Of a stretch of DNA of 5,289 nt, positions 1-5,136 are shown piece after piece. The notes beneath the pieces were generated by a model. The model ran no database searches, was not told where the DNA came from, and saw nothing but the letters and a program-made list of their open reading frames with translations. Every line of letters starts with the position of its first letter. The first letter of the stretch is position 1. Source of the stretch: an uncultured Beijerinckiaceae bacterium (GTDB lineage Bacteria > Pseudomonadota > Alphaproteobacteria > Rhizobiales > Beijerinckiaceae); contig CALMGA010000149.1 in NCBI GenBank assembly GCA_937863205.1, positions 1 through 5,289 of the forward strand, read 5' to 3'. The position numbers and the translations under genes were made by a program.

Positions 1-1
1 T

Positions 2-586
2 GCCACAGCCTGCCCGGCGCTCGTCGAGGCGGCGGCGGCGGCGCTCGGACCCTTGAGCCTGCTCGTCAACAATGCGGCCGTGTTCGAGTGCGATGGCGCG
101 GAGGCGATCGACCTCGCCGCGTGGGATCGACAGTTCGCCGTCAACCTGCGCGCCCCGGTGATCCTGGCGGGTGCTTTCGCCGCCCAGGTCTGCGCCTCTC
201 AGGTCTGCGCCGCCCAGCTTCGGGCCGGGGGTGGACCCTCGGTGGTCAACCTCGTGGACCAGCGCGTGCTGCGGCCGACCCCGCAGCAGTTCTCCTACAC
301 CTTGACCAAGGCCGCGCTTTGGACGGCGACGCAGACAGCGGCCCAAGCCTTCGCGGCCAAAGGCATCCGGGTCAACGCCGTCGGTCCCGGCCCGGTGCTG
401 CCCAACGCCCATGACGGCGAGAGCGGTTTCGCGAGCGAGGTCGCCGGCCTGCCGCTGCGCCGGGCGGTGAGCCCCGACGACATCGCCGATGCCGTGCTCT
501 ACCTTGCCGGCGCGGGCGCCGTGACCGGCGCGATGATCGCCGTCGATGGGGGCCAGCACCTGAACTGGCGCGAGCCCTCCTGCTGA
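2..586 (+). CDS. SDR-family oxidoreductase, pteridine reductase/FolM-like (5' end missing)
   Basis: This is the C-terminal roughly 194 residues of a classical short-chain dehydrogenase/reductase. The frame is open from base 2, so the start and the N-terminal TGxxxGxG NAD(P)-binding motif lie outside the window. The TTG at 53 is internal and is not a real start. Visible landmarks are the structural NNAA motif (bases 68-79), the VNL segment of helix 4, catalytic Tyr (296-298) and Lys (308-310) in a YTLTK motif, the IRVNAVGPGP stretch that closes the cofactor site, and the C-terminal VDGGQHLNW. The usual catalytic Ser is replaced by Asp (257-259), exactly 13 residues before the Tyr. This is the spacing of Asp181/Tyr194/Lys198 in Leishmania PTR1, and E. 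coli FolM also has Asp there. NADPH-dependent reduction of a pterin or folate-type substrate in the cytoplasm is therefore likely but inferred. The gene converges on ccmG with only 15 bases between stop codons. The SDR family is certain; the substrate is not. Confidence 0.9.
   Translation, partial: ATACPALVEAAAAALGPLSLLVNNAAVFECDGAEAIDLAAWDRQFAVNLRAPVILAGAFAAQVCASQVCAAQLRAGGGPSVVNLVDQRVLRPTPQQFSYTLTKAALWTATQTAAQAFAAKGIRVNAVGPGPVLPNAHDGESGFASEVAGLPLRRAVSPDDIADAVLYLAGAGAVTGAMIAVDGGQHLNWREPSC
185..214 (+). repeat. 15-bp in-frame tandem duplication inside the SDR gene
   Basis: Bases 185-199 and 200-214 are two copies of a 15-base unit beginning CAGGTCTGCGCC. The first 12 bases are identical and only the last codon differs (TCT versus GCC). 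The unit is in frame and encodes QVCAS followed by QVCAA, adding five residues to the surface region after the VNLRAPVILAGAFAA helix. The reading frame is kept. Confidence 0.8.
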
Positions 587-601
587 AAGGGAGCGATGGG
601 C

Positions 602-1219
602 TCAGCTGCGGGCTTTGGCGAGCGCCGGCAGCAATTCGCCGCGTATGTTGTCGTCGGTGAGCGGCCCCACGATCTTGGCGGCGATCGTCCCGTCGCCCTT
701 CACCACGTAGGTTTCGGGCACGCCGTAGACGCCGAAGTCGATGCCGGTGCGCCCGCTCGCGTCGCTGCCGACCGCCGAGAACGGATCGCCGCTGTCGCCA
801 AGGAAGGTCTTGGTGTTCTCCGGCTTATCCTTGTAGGCGATGCCGACGAGCCGTCGGCCCGAGCCGGCCAGCGCCATCAGCGCCGGTGCTTCCTCGCGGC
901 AAGGTACGCACCAGGACGCGAAGACATTGAGGATCGTCACTTCGCCGGTTTTGAGGTCGGCGCTGGCGAGACCCGGCCTGTTGAGACCGGCGACCGGCTG
1001 CAGGGTGAAGGCCGGCACGGCCTTGCCGATCAGGGCCGACGGCAGGCGCGACGCGTCGCCGGCGTAAAGGCGCAACAGCAGCAGGCCGGCAAGTGCGACG
1101 AAGGCGAGGAGCGGGAGAAAGACGAGGAGCGAGCGCCGCGCCATCGCGTCCGGCGCTGCCGCGCTTGTGTCGTCGGACGCGTCCTCCGCCACCGCGTGCT
1201 CAACGGGCGGCCCGTTCAC
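602..1219 (-). CDS. ccmG: CcmG/DsbE thiol:disulfide oxidoreductase for cytochrome c maturation
   Basis: This is a membrane-anchored periplasmic thioredoxin-like protein (also called CycY or DsbE) that reduces the CxxCH cysteines of apocytochrome c before haem ligation. Numbered from the GTG at 1219 (205 aa), there is a hydrophilic N-tail of about 25 residues. An RR-preceded hydrophobic anchor follows at about 30-50 (LLVFLPLLAFVALAGLLLL). The thioredoxin-like domain carries the active site WCVPC (Cys104, Cys107) and the cis-proline loop GVPET (166-170) typical of CcmG. The GTG overlaps the ccmD stop as GTGA, implying translational coupling, and the tail codons are strongly GC-rich at position 3, which supports their being translated. 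An ATG at 1144 would give a more typical 180-residue protein, and neither start has a clear ribosome-binding site. It is the last gene of the ccmC-ccmD-ccmG run. The family is certain; the start is uncertain. Confidence 0.93.
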   Translation of the reverse strand: MNGPPVEHAVAEDASDDTSAAAPDAMARRSLLVFLPLLAFVALAGLLLLRLYAGDASRLPSALIGKAVPAFTLQPVAGLNRPGLASADLKTGEVTILNVFASWCVPCREEAPALMALAGSGRRLVGIAYKDKPENTKTFLGDSGDPFSAVGSDASGRTGIDFGVYGVPETYVVKGDGTIAAKIVGPLTDDNIRGELLPALAKARS

Positions 1220-1383
1220 GGCTGCATGCCGTCGCGGCGATCCCCACCCTTGGCGCCGAAGCGCCCGAGCTGCCGCTTCAGCGAGCGGTAGTCGAGGAGG
1301 ATCGCGACGACCATGCACGCCACCACACCAAAGGCGACGAGGTAGGCGGCCACGATGAAGCCGGTATGGGGATCGTGCTCCAC
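1216..1383 (-). CDS. ccmD: CcmD haem exporter small membrane protein
   Basis: This is a 55-codon gene read from a GTG at 1383-1381 to a TGA at 1218-1216. The product begins MEHDPHTGFIVAAYL. It has the acidic/aromatic juxtamembrane H-x-x-F-I-x-A-A-Y pattern typical of CcmD, a single transmembrane helix at about residues 9-30, then the cytoplasmic basic stretch LDYRSLKRQL and a short polar tail. In the system I pathway CcmD joins the CcmABC complex and is needed to release holo-CcmE from CcmC. It starts 36 bases after the ccmC stop and overlaps the proposed ccmG start by four bases. No ATG exists in this frame upstream: a stop lies 12 codons before the GTG, so GTG is the only sensible start. 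Length, position and motif agree with the family. Confidence 0.88.
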   Translation of the reverse strand: MEHDPHTGFIVAAYLVAFGVVACMVVAILLDYRSLKRQLGRFGAKGGDRRDGMQP

Positions 1384-1419
1384 GGCGCCCGGCCTACGGC
1401 TCGCGTCGAACGCGGATCA

Positions 1420-2217
1420 TCACCTGTCCTCGTCGCTGGCCTGGAGAATGGACAGGCGGCGCAGGCGACGGCGCAGGATCTCGTTGCGGATCGCCATCAG
1501 GTGCAGGGTGAAGAACAAAGTGGTGAAGGCGAGCGCCATCGTCAGCAGCGGCCGCAGCATGGAGGCGGCGACGCTGGGGCCGCCCATGCGGAACACGGAG
1601 GCCGGCTGGTGCAGCGTGTTCCACCACACGACGGAGAAGTGGATGATCGGGATGATCACCACCGCGGTCAGGGTGAAGATCGCCGCCGCCTTGGCCGCCC
1701 GTCCCTGGTCCTCGAAGACCTGCCAGATCGCCACGAGGCCGAGATAGATCAGGAACAGGATCAGCACGGAGGTGAGCCGGGCGTCCCACACCCACCACGT
1801 GCCCCACATCGGCTTGCCCCAAAGCGAGCCGGTGACGAGGCAGACGAAGGTGAAGCCGGCGCCCAAGGGAGCGGCGGCCTTCTGCGCGGCATCGGCGAGT
1901 GGATGCCGCCATACCACCGTTCCCAGTGCGGAAGCGGTCATCACCATGTAGACCATCATCGCCAGCCACGCCGCCGGGACGTGGAGGTACATGATCATCA
2001 CCGTGAAGCCCTGCTGGTAATCGGCCGGCCCGAGCAGCGCCAGGGTGAGGCCGATGGCGAACAGCGCGGCGGTGATCGCAGCCAGCCATGGCAGGACAAC
2101 AGCGACGAAGCGCAGGAAGTTCGCCGGGTTGGCCATGCGCGTCAGCAGGCCACCCAACCCCCGCAGGGGTGAACCGGCGGGGCGCAGAACGTCCGCTGAA
2201 GGCGTGTTCAAGGGCAT
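1420..2217 (-). CDS. ccmC: CcmC haem exporter / haem-handling membrane protein
   Basis: This is an integral membrane protein of system I cytochrome c maturation. It presents haem to the periplasmic chaperone CcmE. The protein has 265 residues from the ATG at 2217, close to E. coli CcmC with a slightly longer N-terminus. Six hydrophobic segments are visible. Diagnostic motifs are YLHVPAAW with axial His79, GSLWGKPMWGTWWVWDARLTS containing the tryptophan-rich haem-binding WWxWD (about 138-145), and IIHFSVVWWNTLHQ with axial His193. The two histidines correspond to His60 and His184 of E. coli CcmC. The ATG is preferred over a TTG two codons upstream because an AGGG (2227-2224) sits six bases before it. 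It is followed by ccmD and ccmG, but the usual ccmA and ccmB are not upstream; a DUF4112 gene is there instead. The gene is intact, with no missing key residue. Confidence 0.97.
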   Translation of the reverse strand: MPLNTPSADVLRPAGSPLRGLGGLLTRMANPANFLRFVAVVLPWLAAITAALFAIGLTLALLGPADYQQGFTVMIMYLHVPAAWLAMMVYMVMTASALGTVVWRHPLADAAQKAAAPLGAGFTFVCLVTGSLWGKPMWGTWWVWDARLTSVLILFLIYLGLVAIWQVFEDQGRAAKAAAIFTLTAVVIIPIIHFSVVWWNTLHQPASVFRMGGPSVAASMLRPLLTMALAFTTLFFTLHLMAIRNEILRRRLRRLSILQASDEDR

Positions 2218-2225
2218 AGCCAACC
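2207..2225. repeat. Direct repeat copy 1 (at the ccmC start)
   Basis: On the minus strand this reads GGTTGGCTATGCCCTTGAA and covers the ccmC initiation codon. The second copy, GGTTGGCCGATGCCCTTGAA, lies at 2806-2825 over the methyltransferase stop. The two differ only at the central T versus CG. They are about 600 bases apart in the same orientation and bracket the DUF4112 gene. Confidence 0.6.
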
Positions 2226-2327
2226 CTAGGACCCGCCCTTGCCGAAAGCAATCGGCGGCGATGCCTCACTTTCGGGCGTCCTACGCAAACGCGCCCGGGA
2301 TCGCCGGCGGCGCCTCCTGGCCGCGGA
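2218..2327 (-). promoter_or_regulatory. DUF4112-ccmC spacer with a hairpin in the ccmC leader
   Basis: This 110-base non-coding spacer between the DUF4112 stop and the ccmC start carries a perfect 7-base inverted repeat, CCGAAAG at 2242-2248 and CTTTCGG at 2269-2275, with a 20-base loop. It lies about 25 bases upstream of the ccmC ATG. It has no U-tract on the minus strand, so it is not an obvious terminator. It could be a leader structure or chance. No clear -35/-10 pair is visible, so ccmC could be transcribed from here or from upstream. Confidence 0.3.
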
Positions 2328-2744
2328 TCAAACGCGCTGGCGGGCGACGTGCTTCTCGATGATGGCGAGGTTGCGCACGTTGGCTTTGAACCAGGTGTCG
2401 GCAAGGTCGCCGAGGATCGGCGTGGCGCCGAGCACGAGGTCGAGCGCCACGTTGCCGGCCATGGCGGCGAGCGCCGAGCGCGGCAGGCCGAGCCGGCGGC
2501 CCTCGTAAACGAAGTAGCAGGCGATGGCCGTGGTGGCGAGGTCGCCGATGCCGGGGGCCAAGCCGATCAGGCTGTCGGCGCCGAAGCGGAAGCCGCCGGG
2601 CAGGCGCACCGCCGTGTCGAGGAAGTTGGCGAGCCAGCGCAGCCGCCGCATCGTCGCCTCGACATCGGGAGCGAGGGCTTGGCCTGCTGCCTGGCTTGTC
2701 GGATCGTAGCGGCCGGCAAATCCCGCAGTGGTGGTGGCCGTCAT
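2328..2744 (-). CDS. DUF4112 domain-containing membrane protein
   Basis: A 138-residue protein that matches the DUF4112 family in overall pattern; I recognise the family but no member has a function known to me. A polar N-tail (1-30) precedes RLRWLANFLDTAVRLPG (34-50). Two related glycine/aspartate motifs follow: LIGLAPGIGDL (59-69) and VLGATPILGDL (104-114). They share G-x-x-P-x-x-GDL and appear to be an internal duplication. Each lies beside a hydrophobic stretch (about 70-80 and 92-108), and the C-terminus has the basic FKANVRNL segment. It is probably an inner-membrane or re-entrant membrane protein. The ATG at 2744 is the only good start; its ribosome-binding site is weak. It sits 62 bases after the methyltransferase and 110 bases before ccmC on the same strand, so co-transcription is possible. 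Nothing ties it directly to cytochrome biogenesis. Confidence 0.88.
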   Translation of the reverse strand: MTATTTAGFAGRYDPTSQAAGQALAPDVEATMRRLRWLANFLDTAVRLPGGFRFGADSLIGLAPGIGDLATTAIACYFVYEGRRLGLPRSALAAMAGNVALDLVLGATPILGDLADTWFKANVRNLAIIEKHVARQRV

Positions 2745-2805
2745 GGTCTTGAAGTCCCGGGCCGGACGATCCGGCGATCAAGAGATGTGAAGGCCGGGTT
2801 GCGCC

Positions 2806-2825
2806 TTCAAGGGCATCGGCCAACC
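2806..2825. repeat. Direct repeat copy 2 (at the methyltransferase stop)
   Basis: On the minus strand this reads GGTTGGCCGATGCCCTTGAA and encodes the last codons and TGA of the methyltransferase. It pairs with the copy at 2207-2225, differing only at the central bases. Outside the repeat the flanks diverge. Confidence 0.6.
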
Positions 2826-3622
2826 AAGCCTTCTGAACCTTGACCGGCCGGCGTCTGCACCGGGCGGAGCACCCTCGGCGGGGGGCTGAGCGCCGGCGCC
2901 AGCACCGGCTGCAGGGCTGGTTGCAGGGCGGGGGCGAAGCGGCGCGAAGGACGGCGCAGCAGCACCGGACGGTAGAGCTGCTTGGCGGCTTCCACCAGCA
3001 GCACGCCGGCGCCGGGCAGGGCGAGCTGGGCACCGATCCTCTCGAAAGCCGGCGCCGAGCGCAGAAACAGGCCGCGCCCGATCGGCGGCATGTACAGGGC
3101 CTCCGCCCAGTGCGTGGGCGAGAACAGGGCTTCACGCATCAGGTCGCGCAGCTGCGAGCGGGAAAAGGGCTGGCCTTGGCCGAAGGGCGTCGAATCGAGC
3201 CGGGCCCAAAGGCCGGCGCGGCTCGGCGTCACCGCCATGACTCGCCCGCCCGGCGTCAGCACCCGCCACACCTCCGCCAGAAGGTCGCGGGGATGCTCGG
3301 TGGTTTCCAGCGTGTGGATCAGCAGCACGCGGTCGATGCAGCCATCCGGCAGGGGCAGGGCGGTGGCGTCGATCAGCGCCGCTGCCGAGCGCCCGGCCGG
3401 CGGCCAGTTCACCACGCCCTGCTCGGCCGGCATGAAGGCCAGCACCCGCACGGCCTCGTCGCGGTAGGGCGCGAGATAGGGCGTGGCGTAGCCCACGCCC
3501 AGCACCGATTGGCCGCAGCAGGCGCCGAAGCGTTCGCGCACCAGCCGCCCGACGAGGCGGCGCGTCATCTCGCCGAGCGGGGTTGCGTAGAAGGTGCGCA
3601 GGTCCACGACATCGAGTGCCAT
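2807..3622 (-). CDS. Class I SAM-dependent methyltransferase (Methyltransf_11-like)
   Basis: This 271-residue protein has the Rossmann methyltransferase layout. The N-terminal VDLRTFYATPLGE motif (6-18) is characteristic of an alphaproteobacterial subgroup often found beside gloB. Motif I is VLGVGYATPYL (40-50). A motif II/III region LIDATALPLPDGCIDRVLLIHTLE spans about 83-106, and HPRDLLAEVWRVLTPGGRVMAVTPSR (110-135) is the typical post-motif III strand and turn. Motif I is unusual: the acidic residue of the usual VLDxGxGTG is absent and only two glycines (Gly42, Gly44) remain. This may be a subfamily trait or may mean altered cofactor binding. The C-terminus from about 230 is a Pro/Ala/Leu-rich, probably disordered tail. 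The substrate is unknown. No clear Shine-Dalgarno precedes the ATG at 3622. It is divergent from gloB across a long spacer. Confidence 0.88.
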   Translation of the reverse strand: MALDVVDLRTFYATPLGEMTRRLVGRLVRERFGACCGQSVLGVGYATPYLAPYRDEAVRVLAFMPAEQGVVNWPPAGRSAAALIDATALPLPDGCIDRVLLIHTLETTEHPRDLLAEVWRVLTPGGRVMAVTPSRAGLWARLDSTPFGQGQPFSRSQLRDLMREALFSPTHWAEALYMPPIGRGLFLRSAPAFERIGAQLALPGAGVLLVEAAKQLYRPVLLRRPSRRFAPALQPALQPVLAPALSPPPRVLRPVQTPAGQGSEGLVGRCP

Positions 3623-3652
3623 GGTTTTAATGTGGCACGTCGGGCGGGATCA

Positions 3653-3698
3653 CGCATCCCCCCCCGCGATGCGGCCGTGGCGCTCGGGAGGGGATGCG
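3653..3698. repeat. Inverted repeat with C8 tract in the methyltransferase leader
   Basis: CGCATCCCC (3653-3661) and GGGGATGCG (3690-3698) form a perfect 9-base stem with a 28-base GC-rich loop. A run of eight C occupies 3658-3665. On the methyltransferase strand this lies about 30-75 bases upstream of its ATG. It has no U-tract. It could be an operator or leader hairpin; its function is unknown. Confidence 0.45.
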
Positions 3699-4160
3699 CA
3701 ACTATACCGGCGGTGCGGGACCGCAGGTGCGATGCCCTGACTCGGGGTCGGGTGGGGGCGGCCTTGCTACACGCCTCCGTTGCCGCCTGTTCTCTCCACC
3801 GCCGATCTTTTGTATCTCGCCGTCCTCGATCGACCGTGGGCGTAATATGCGGGAGATCGATCGTGATGCGGCGAACTGGACGACTTGGCTCGACTTCCAT
3901 TGGCTCTTCCTGCCCTTGGTGCCCCGGACCGGCACGGCGCTCGCAGCTCAGCGGTTGCCGACGCCAGGATGACGGCCGAGATCAACGCGGTTGAGCCGCC
4001 CTGTATCGTGAAATCCAAGACCCGGCTGAGCGGTCCGCGCTCGTTATCGAAGAAGTCGTTCCTGCCGAACGTGCCGTTGCCGAAAAGCGGCGTCGTTTCC
4101 GCGCCCGGCATGATGAGAATATCGGAGCCTGCCTCGAAATCGTGAGGTGAGACGACTCCG

Positions 4161-4208
4161 GCGGATCGTGGGCGCGAAGCGAATTGCGACCGCAAGAGCG
4201 GATCGTGG
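4161..4208. repeat. Short direct repeat pair upstream of gloB
   Basis: GCGGATCGTGG occurs at 4161-4171 and again at 4198-4208, 37 bases apart. Each is followed by a related GC-rich stretch ending in ATTG, so similarity extends somewhat further. The pair lies 90-140 bases upstream of the gloB ATG, where operators can occur. No regulator can be named from the sequence. Confidence 0.35.
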
Positions 4209-4287
4209 CCGCAAGCATTGACGGCCTTGCCCGGGCCGGCTCGCCGGGCAACCGATCGATGCCGATGCTCGTTGTCACGACCCGATC

Positions 4288-4292
4288 AGGAG
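4288..4292 (+). promoter_or_regulatory. Ribosome-binding site of gloB
   Basis: A perfect AGGAG lies eight bases before the ATG at 4301. It fixes the gloB start there rather than at the in-frame ATG at 4262, which has no such site and would add 13 residues not seen in the family. Confidence 0.85.
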
Positions 4293-4300
4293 CCCCGACG

Positions 4301-5071
4301 ATGCCTGCCCGCGTTCACCAGTTCATGTGCCTCAGCGACAACTACGGCGTGCTCGTCCACGATCCGGACACGCGGCGCACGGCGACGATCGACGCGCCCG
4401 AAGCCAAGCCCATCCTCGCCGCCCTCGACAGCCAGGGTTGGGATCTCACCGACATCCTGCTCACCCATCACCACGCCGACCATACCCAAGGCGTGCCCGG
4501 CCTCAAGGCGGCGTATCCGCAGGCGCGGGTCGTCGGCCCGGCCAAGGAGCAGGCCAAGATCGGCCGGTTGGACCTCGCGGTGGGCGAGGACGACTTCGTG
4601 ATGGTCGGCGCGCTCAAGGCGCGGGTGATCGAAACGCCCGGCCATACCAGCGGCCACATCGCCTACCATTTCAAGGAGCACGACCTCCTGTTCGCCGGCG
4701 ACACGCTCTTCGCGCTCGGCTGCGGCCGTCCCTTCGAGGAGCCGCCGTACGTGCTCTTCCGCTCACTGATGAAGCTCGCCCGGCTGCCCGGCTCGGTGCA
4801 GGTGTACTGCGGCCACGAGTACACCGGCGGCAACGCCCGCTTCGCGATGGGGGTCGACGGCGGCAACGAATTGCTCGTCGACCGGGTCAGCGCGATCGAG
4901 GCGCAACTCGCGCGCGGCGAGTTCACCCTGCCGACCACCATTTCTCTGGAGCGGGCGACCAACCCGTTCCTGCGCGTCGACGAGCCGGACATCAAGGCGG
5001 CGGTGGGCCTGCCCAACGCCGACGGCACCGAAGTCTTCGCCGCCCTGCGCGAGCGCAAGAATCGGGGCTGA
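4301..5071 (+). CDS. gloB: Hydroxyacylglutathione hydrolase (glyoxalase II)
   Basis: A cytoplasmic metallo-beta-lactamase-fold enzyme that hydrolyses S-D-lactoylglutathione to D-lactate and glutathione, the second step of methylglyoxal detoxification. The protein has 256 residues, close to E. coli GloB. Metal ligands are all visible: THHHADHTQG (His56, His58, Asp60, His61), ETPGHTSGHI (His115), FAGDTLF (bridging Asp134) and CGHEYT (His172). The GCGRPFE loop (140-146) carries the glutathione-contacting basic residue position. The C-terminal helical domain retains YTGGNARFA (174-182), NPFLR and a final Arg250-x-x-Lys253 pair, matching the glutathione-binding Arg/Lys pair of human glyoxalase II. 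This separates it from generic beta-lactamase-fold hydrolases. The gene is intact, appears monocistronic, is divergent from the methyltransferase, and is followed by a hairpin and then an insertion sequence. Confidence 0.97.
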   Translation: MPARVHQFMCLSDNYGVLVHDPDTRRTATIDAPEAKPILAALDSQGWDLTDILLTHHHADHTQGVPGLKAAYPQARVVGPAKEQAKIGRLDLAVGEDDFVMVGALKARVIETPGHTSGHIAYHFKEHDLLFAGDTLFALGCGRPFEEPPYVLFRSLMKLARLPGSVQVYCGHEYTGGNARFAMGVDGGNELLVDRVSAIEAQLARGEFTLPTTISLERATNPFLRVDEPDIKAAVGLPNADGTEVFAALRERKNRG

Positions 5072-5113
5072 GGATCGCCGAGCGGCGGGCAGGTCCTCTG
5101 CCGCCTTTGATCC
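5072..5113 (+). terminator. Hairpin terminator after gloB
   Basis: Directly after the gloB stop, GGCGGGCAG (5084-5092) pairs with CTGCCGCC (5098-5105), with one bulged G and a five-base loop. An outer GGATC (5072-5076) pairs with GATCC (5109-5113). Only three T follow the inner stem, so it is a strong hairpin with a weak T-tract. A role as intrinsic terminator of gloB is likely but not certain. Confidence 0.6.
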
Positions 5114-5136
5114 GCTCAACGGCTACTTAAATCCTT

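Larger units (their letters stand above)
3623..4287. other. Long divergent intergenic region between the methyltransferase and gloB
   Basis: I can confirm no gene here. Base composition is visibly less GC-rich than in the flanking genes, especially at about 3780-4150. The region must carry the promoters of the two divergent genes, but I see no convincing -35/-10 pair. Contents worth noting are a run of eight C and an inverted repeat near the methyltransferase (3653-3698). A minus-strand frame open from about 4195 to 3767 looks protein-like over its first 65 residues or so but has only a TTG or a late ATG (4111) as start and no ribosome-binding site. A 41-codon plus-strand frame runs from 3847 to 3972 with a Trp-rich hydrophobic segment. 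A short direct repeat lies at 4161-4171 and 4198-4208. I looked for tRNA, terminator and CRISPR patterns and found none. Confidence 0.6.

Noticed and set aside
53..55. TTG at 53 as start of the SDR
   Set aside because: The frame is open upstream to the window edge and encodes typical SDR sequence before it; the N-terminal cofactor motif must lie further upstream.
596..1291. Long plus-strand open frame opposite ccmG
   Set aside because: Its product is Arg/Gly/Ala/Gln-rich without domains, and the opposite strand encodes an unmistakable CcmG; it is a high-GC antisense shadow.
1093..2172. 359-codon plus-strand frame across ccmC and ccmD
   Set aside because: It is longer than ccmC itself but is composed of His/Arg/Gly/Asp-rich low-complexity sequence, typical of the antisense of a high-GC membrane protein gene.
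2242..2275. Hairpin as intrinsic terminator of the DUF4112 transcript
   Set aside because: A 7-base stem with a 20-base loop and no U-tract on the minus strand is too weak to call a terminator.
1394..2404. 336-codon minus-strand frame overlapping ccmC
   Set aside because: Out of frame with the clear CcmC motifs; Pro/Arg-rich with no membrane segments.
2840..3994. 384-codon plus-strand frame opposite the methyltransferase
   Set aside because: Arg/Gln/His-rich antisense shadow; the minus strand carries recognisable methyltransferase motifs.
4184..4300. N-terminal extension of GloB to TTG 4184 or ATG 4262
   Set aside because: The AGGAG eight bases before 4301 and normal family length fix the start at 4301.
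3623..4300. tRNA, small RNA or CRISPR array in the divergent spacer
   Set aside because: No cloverleaf arms, no TTCGA-type T-loop context, no regularly spaced repeats were found.
4327..5130. 267-codon plus-strand frame overlapping gloB
   Set aside because: Shifted frame within gloB, Arg/Pro-rich, no start signal; gloB has all its metal ligands in the other frame.
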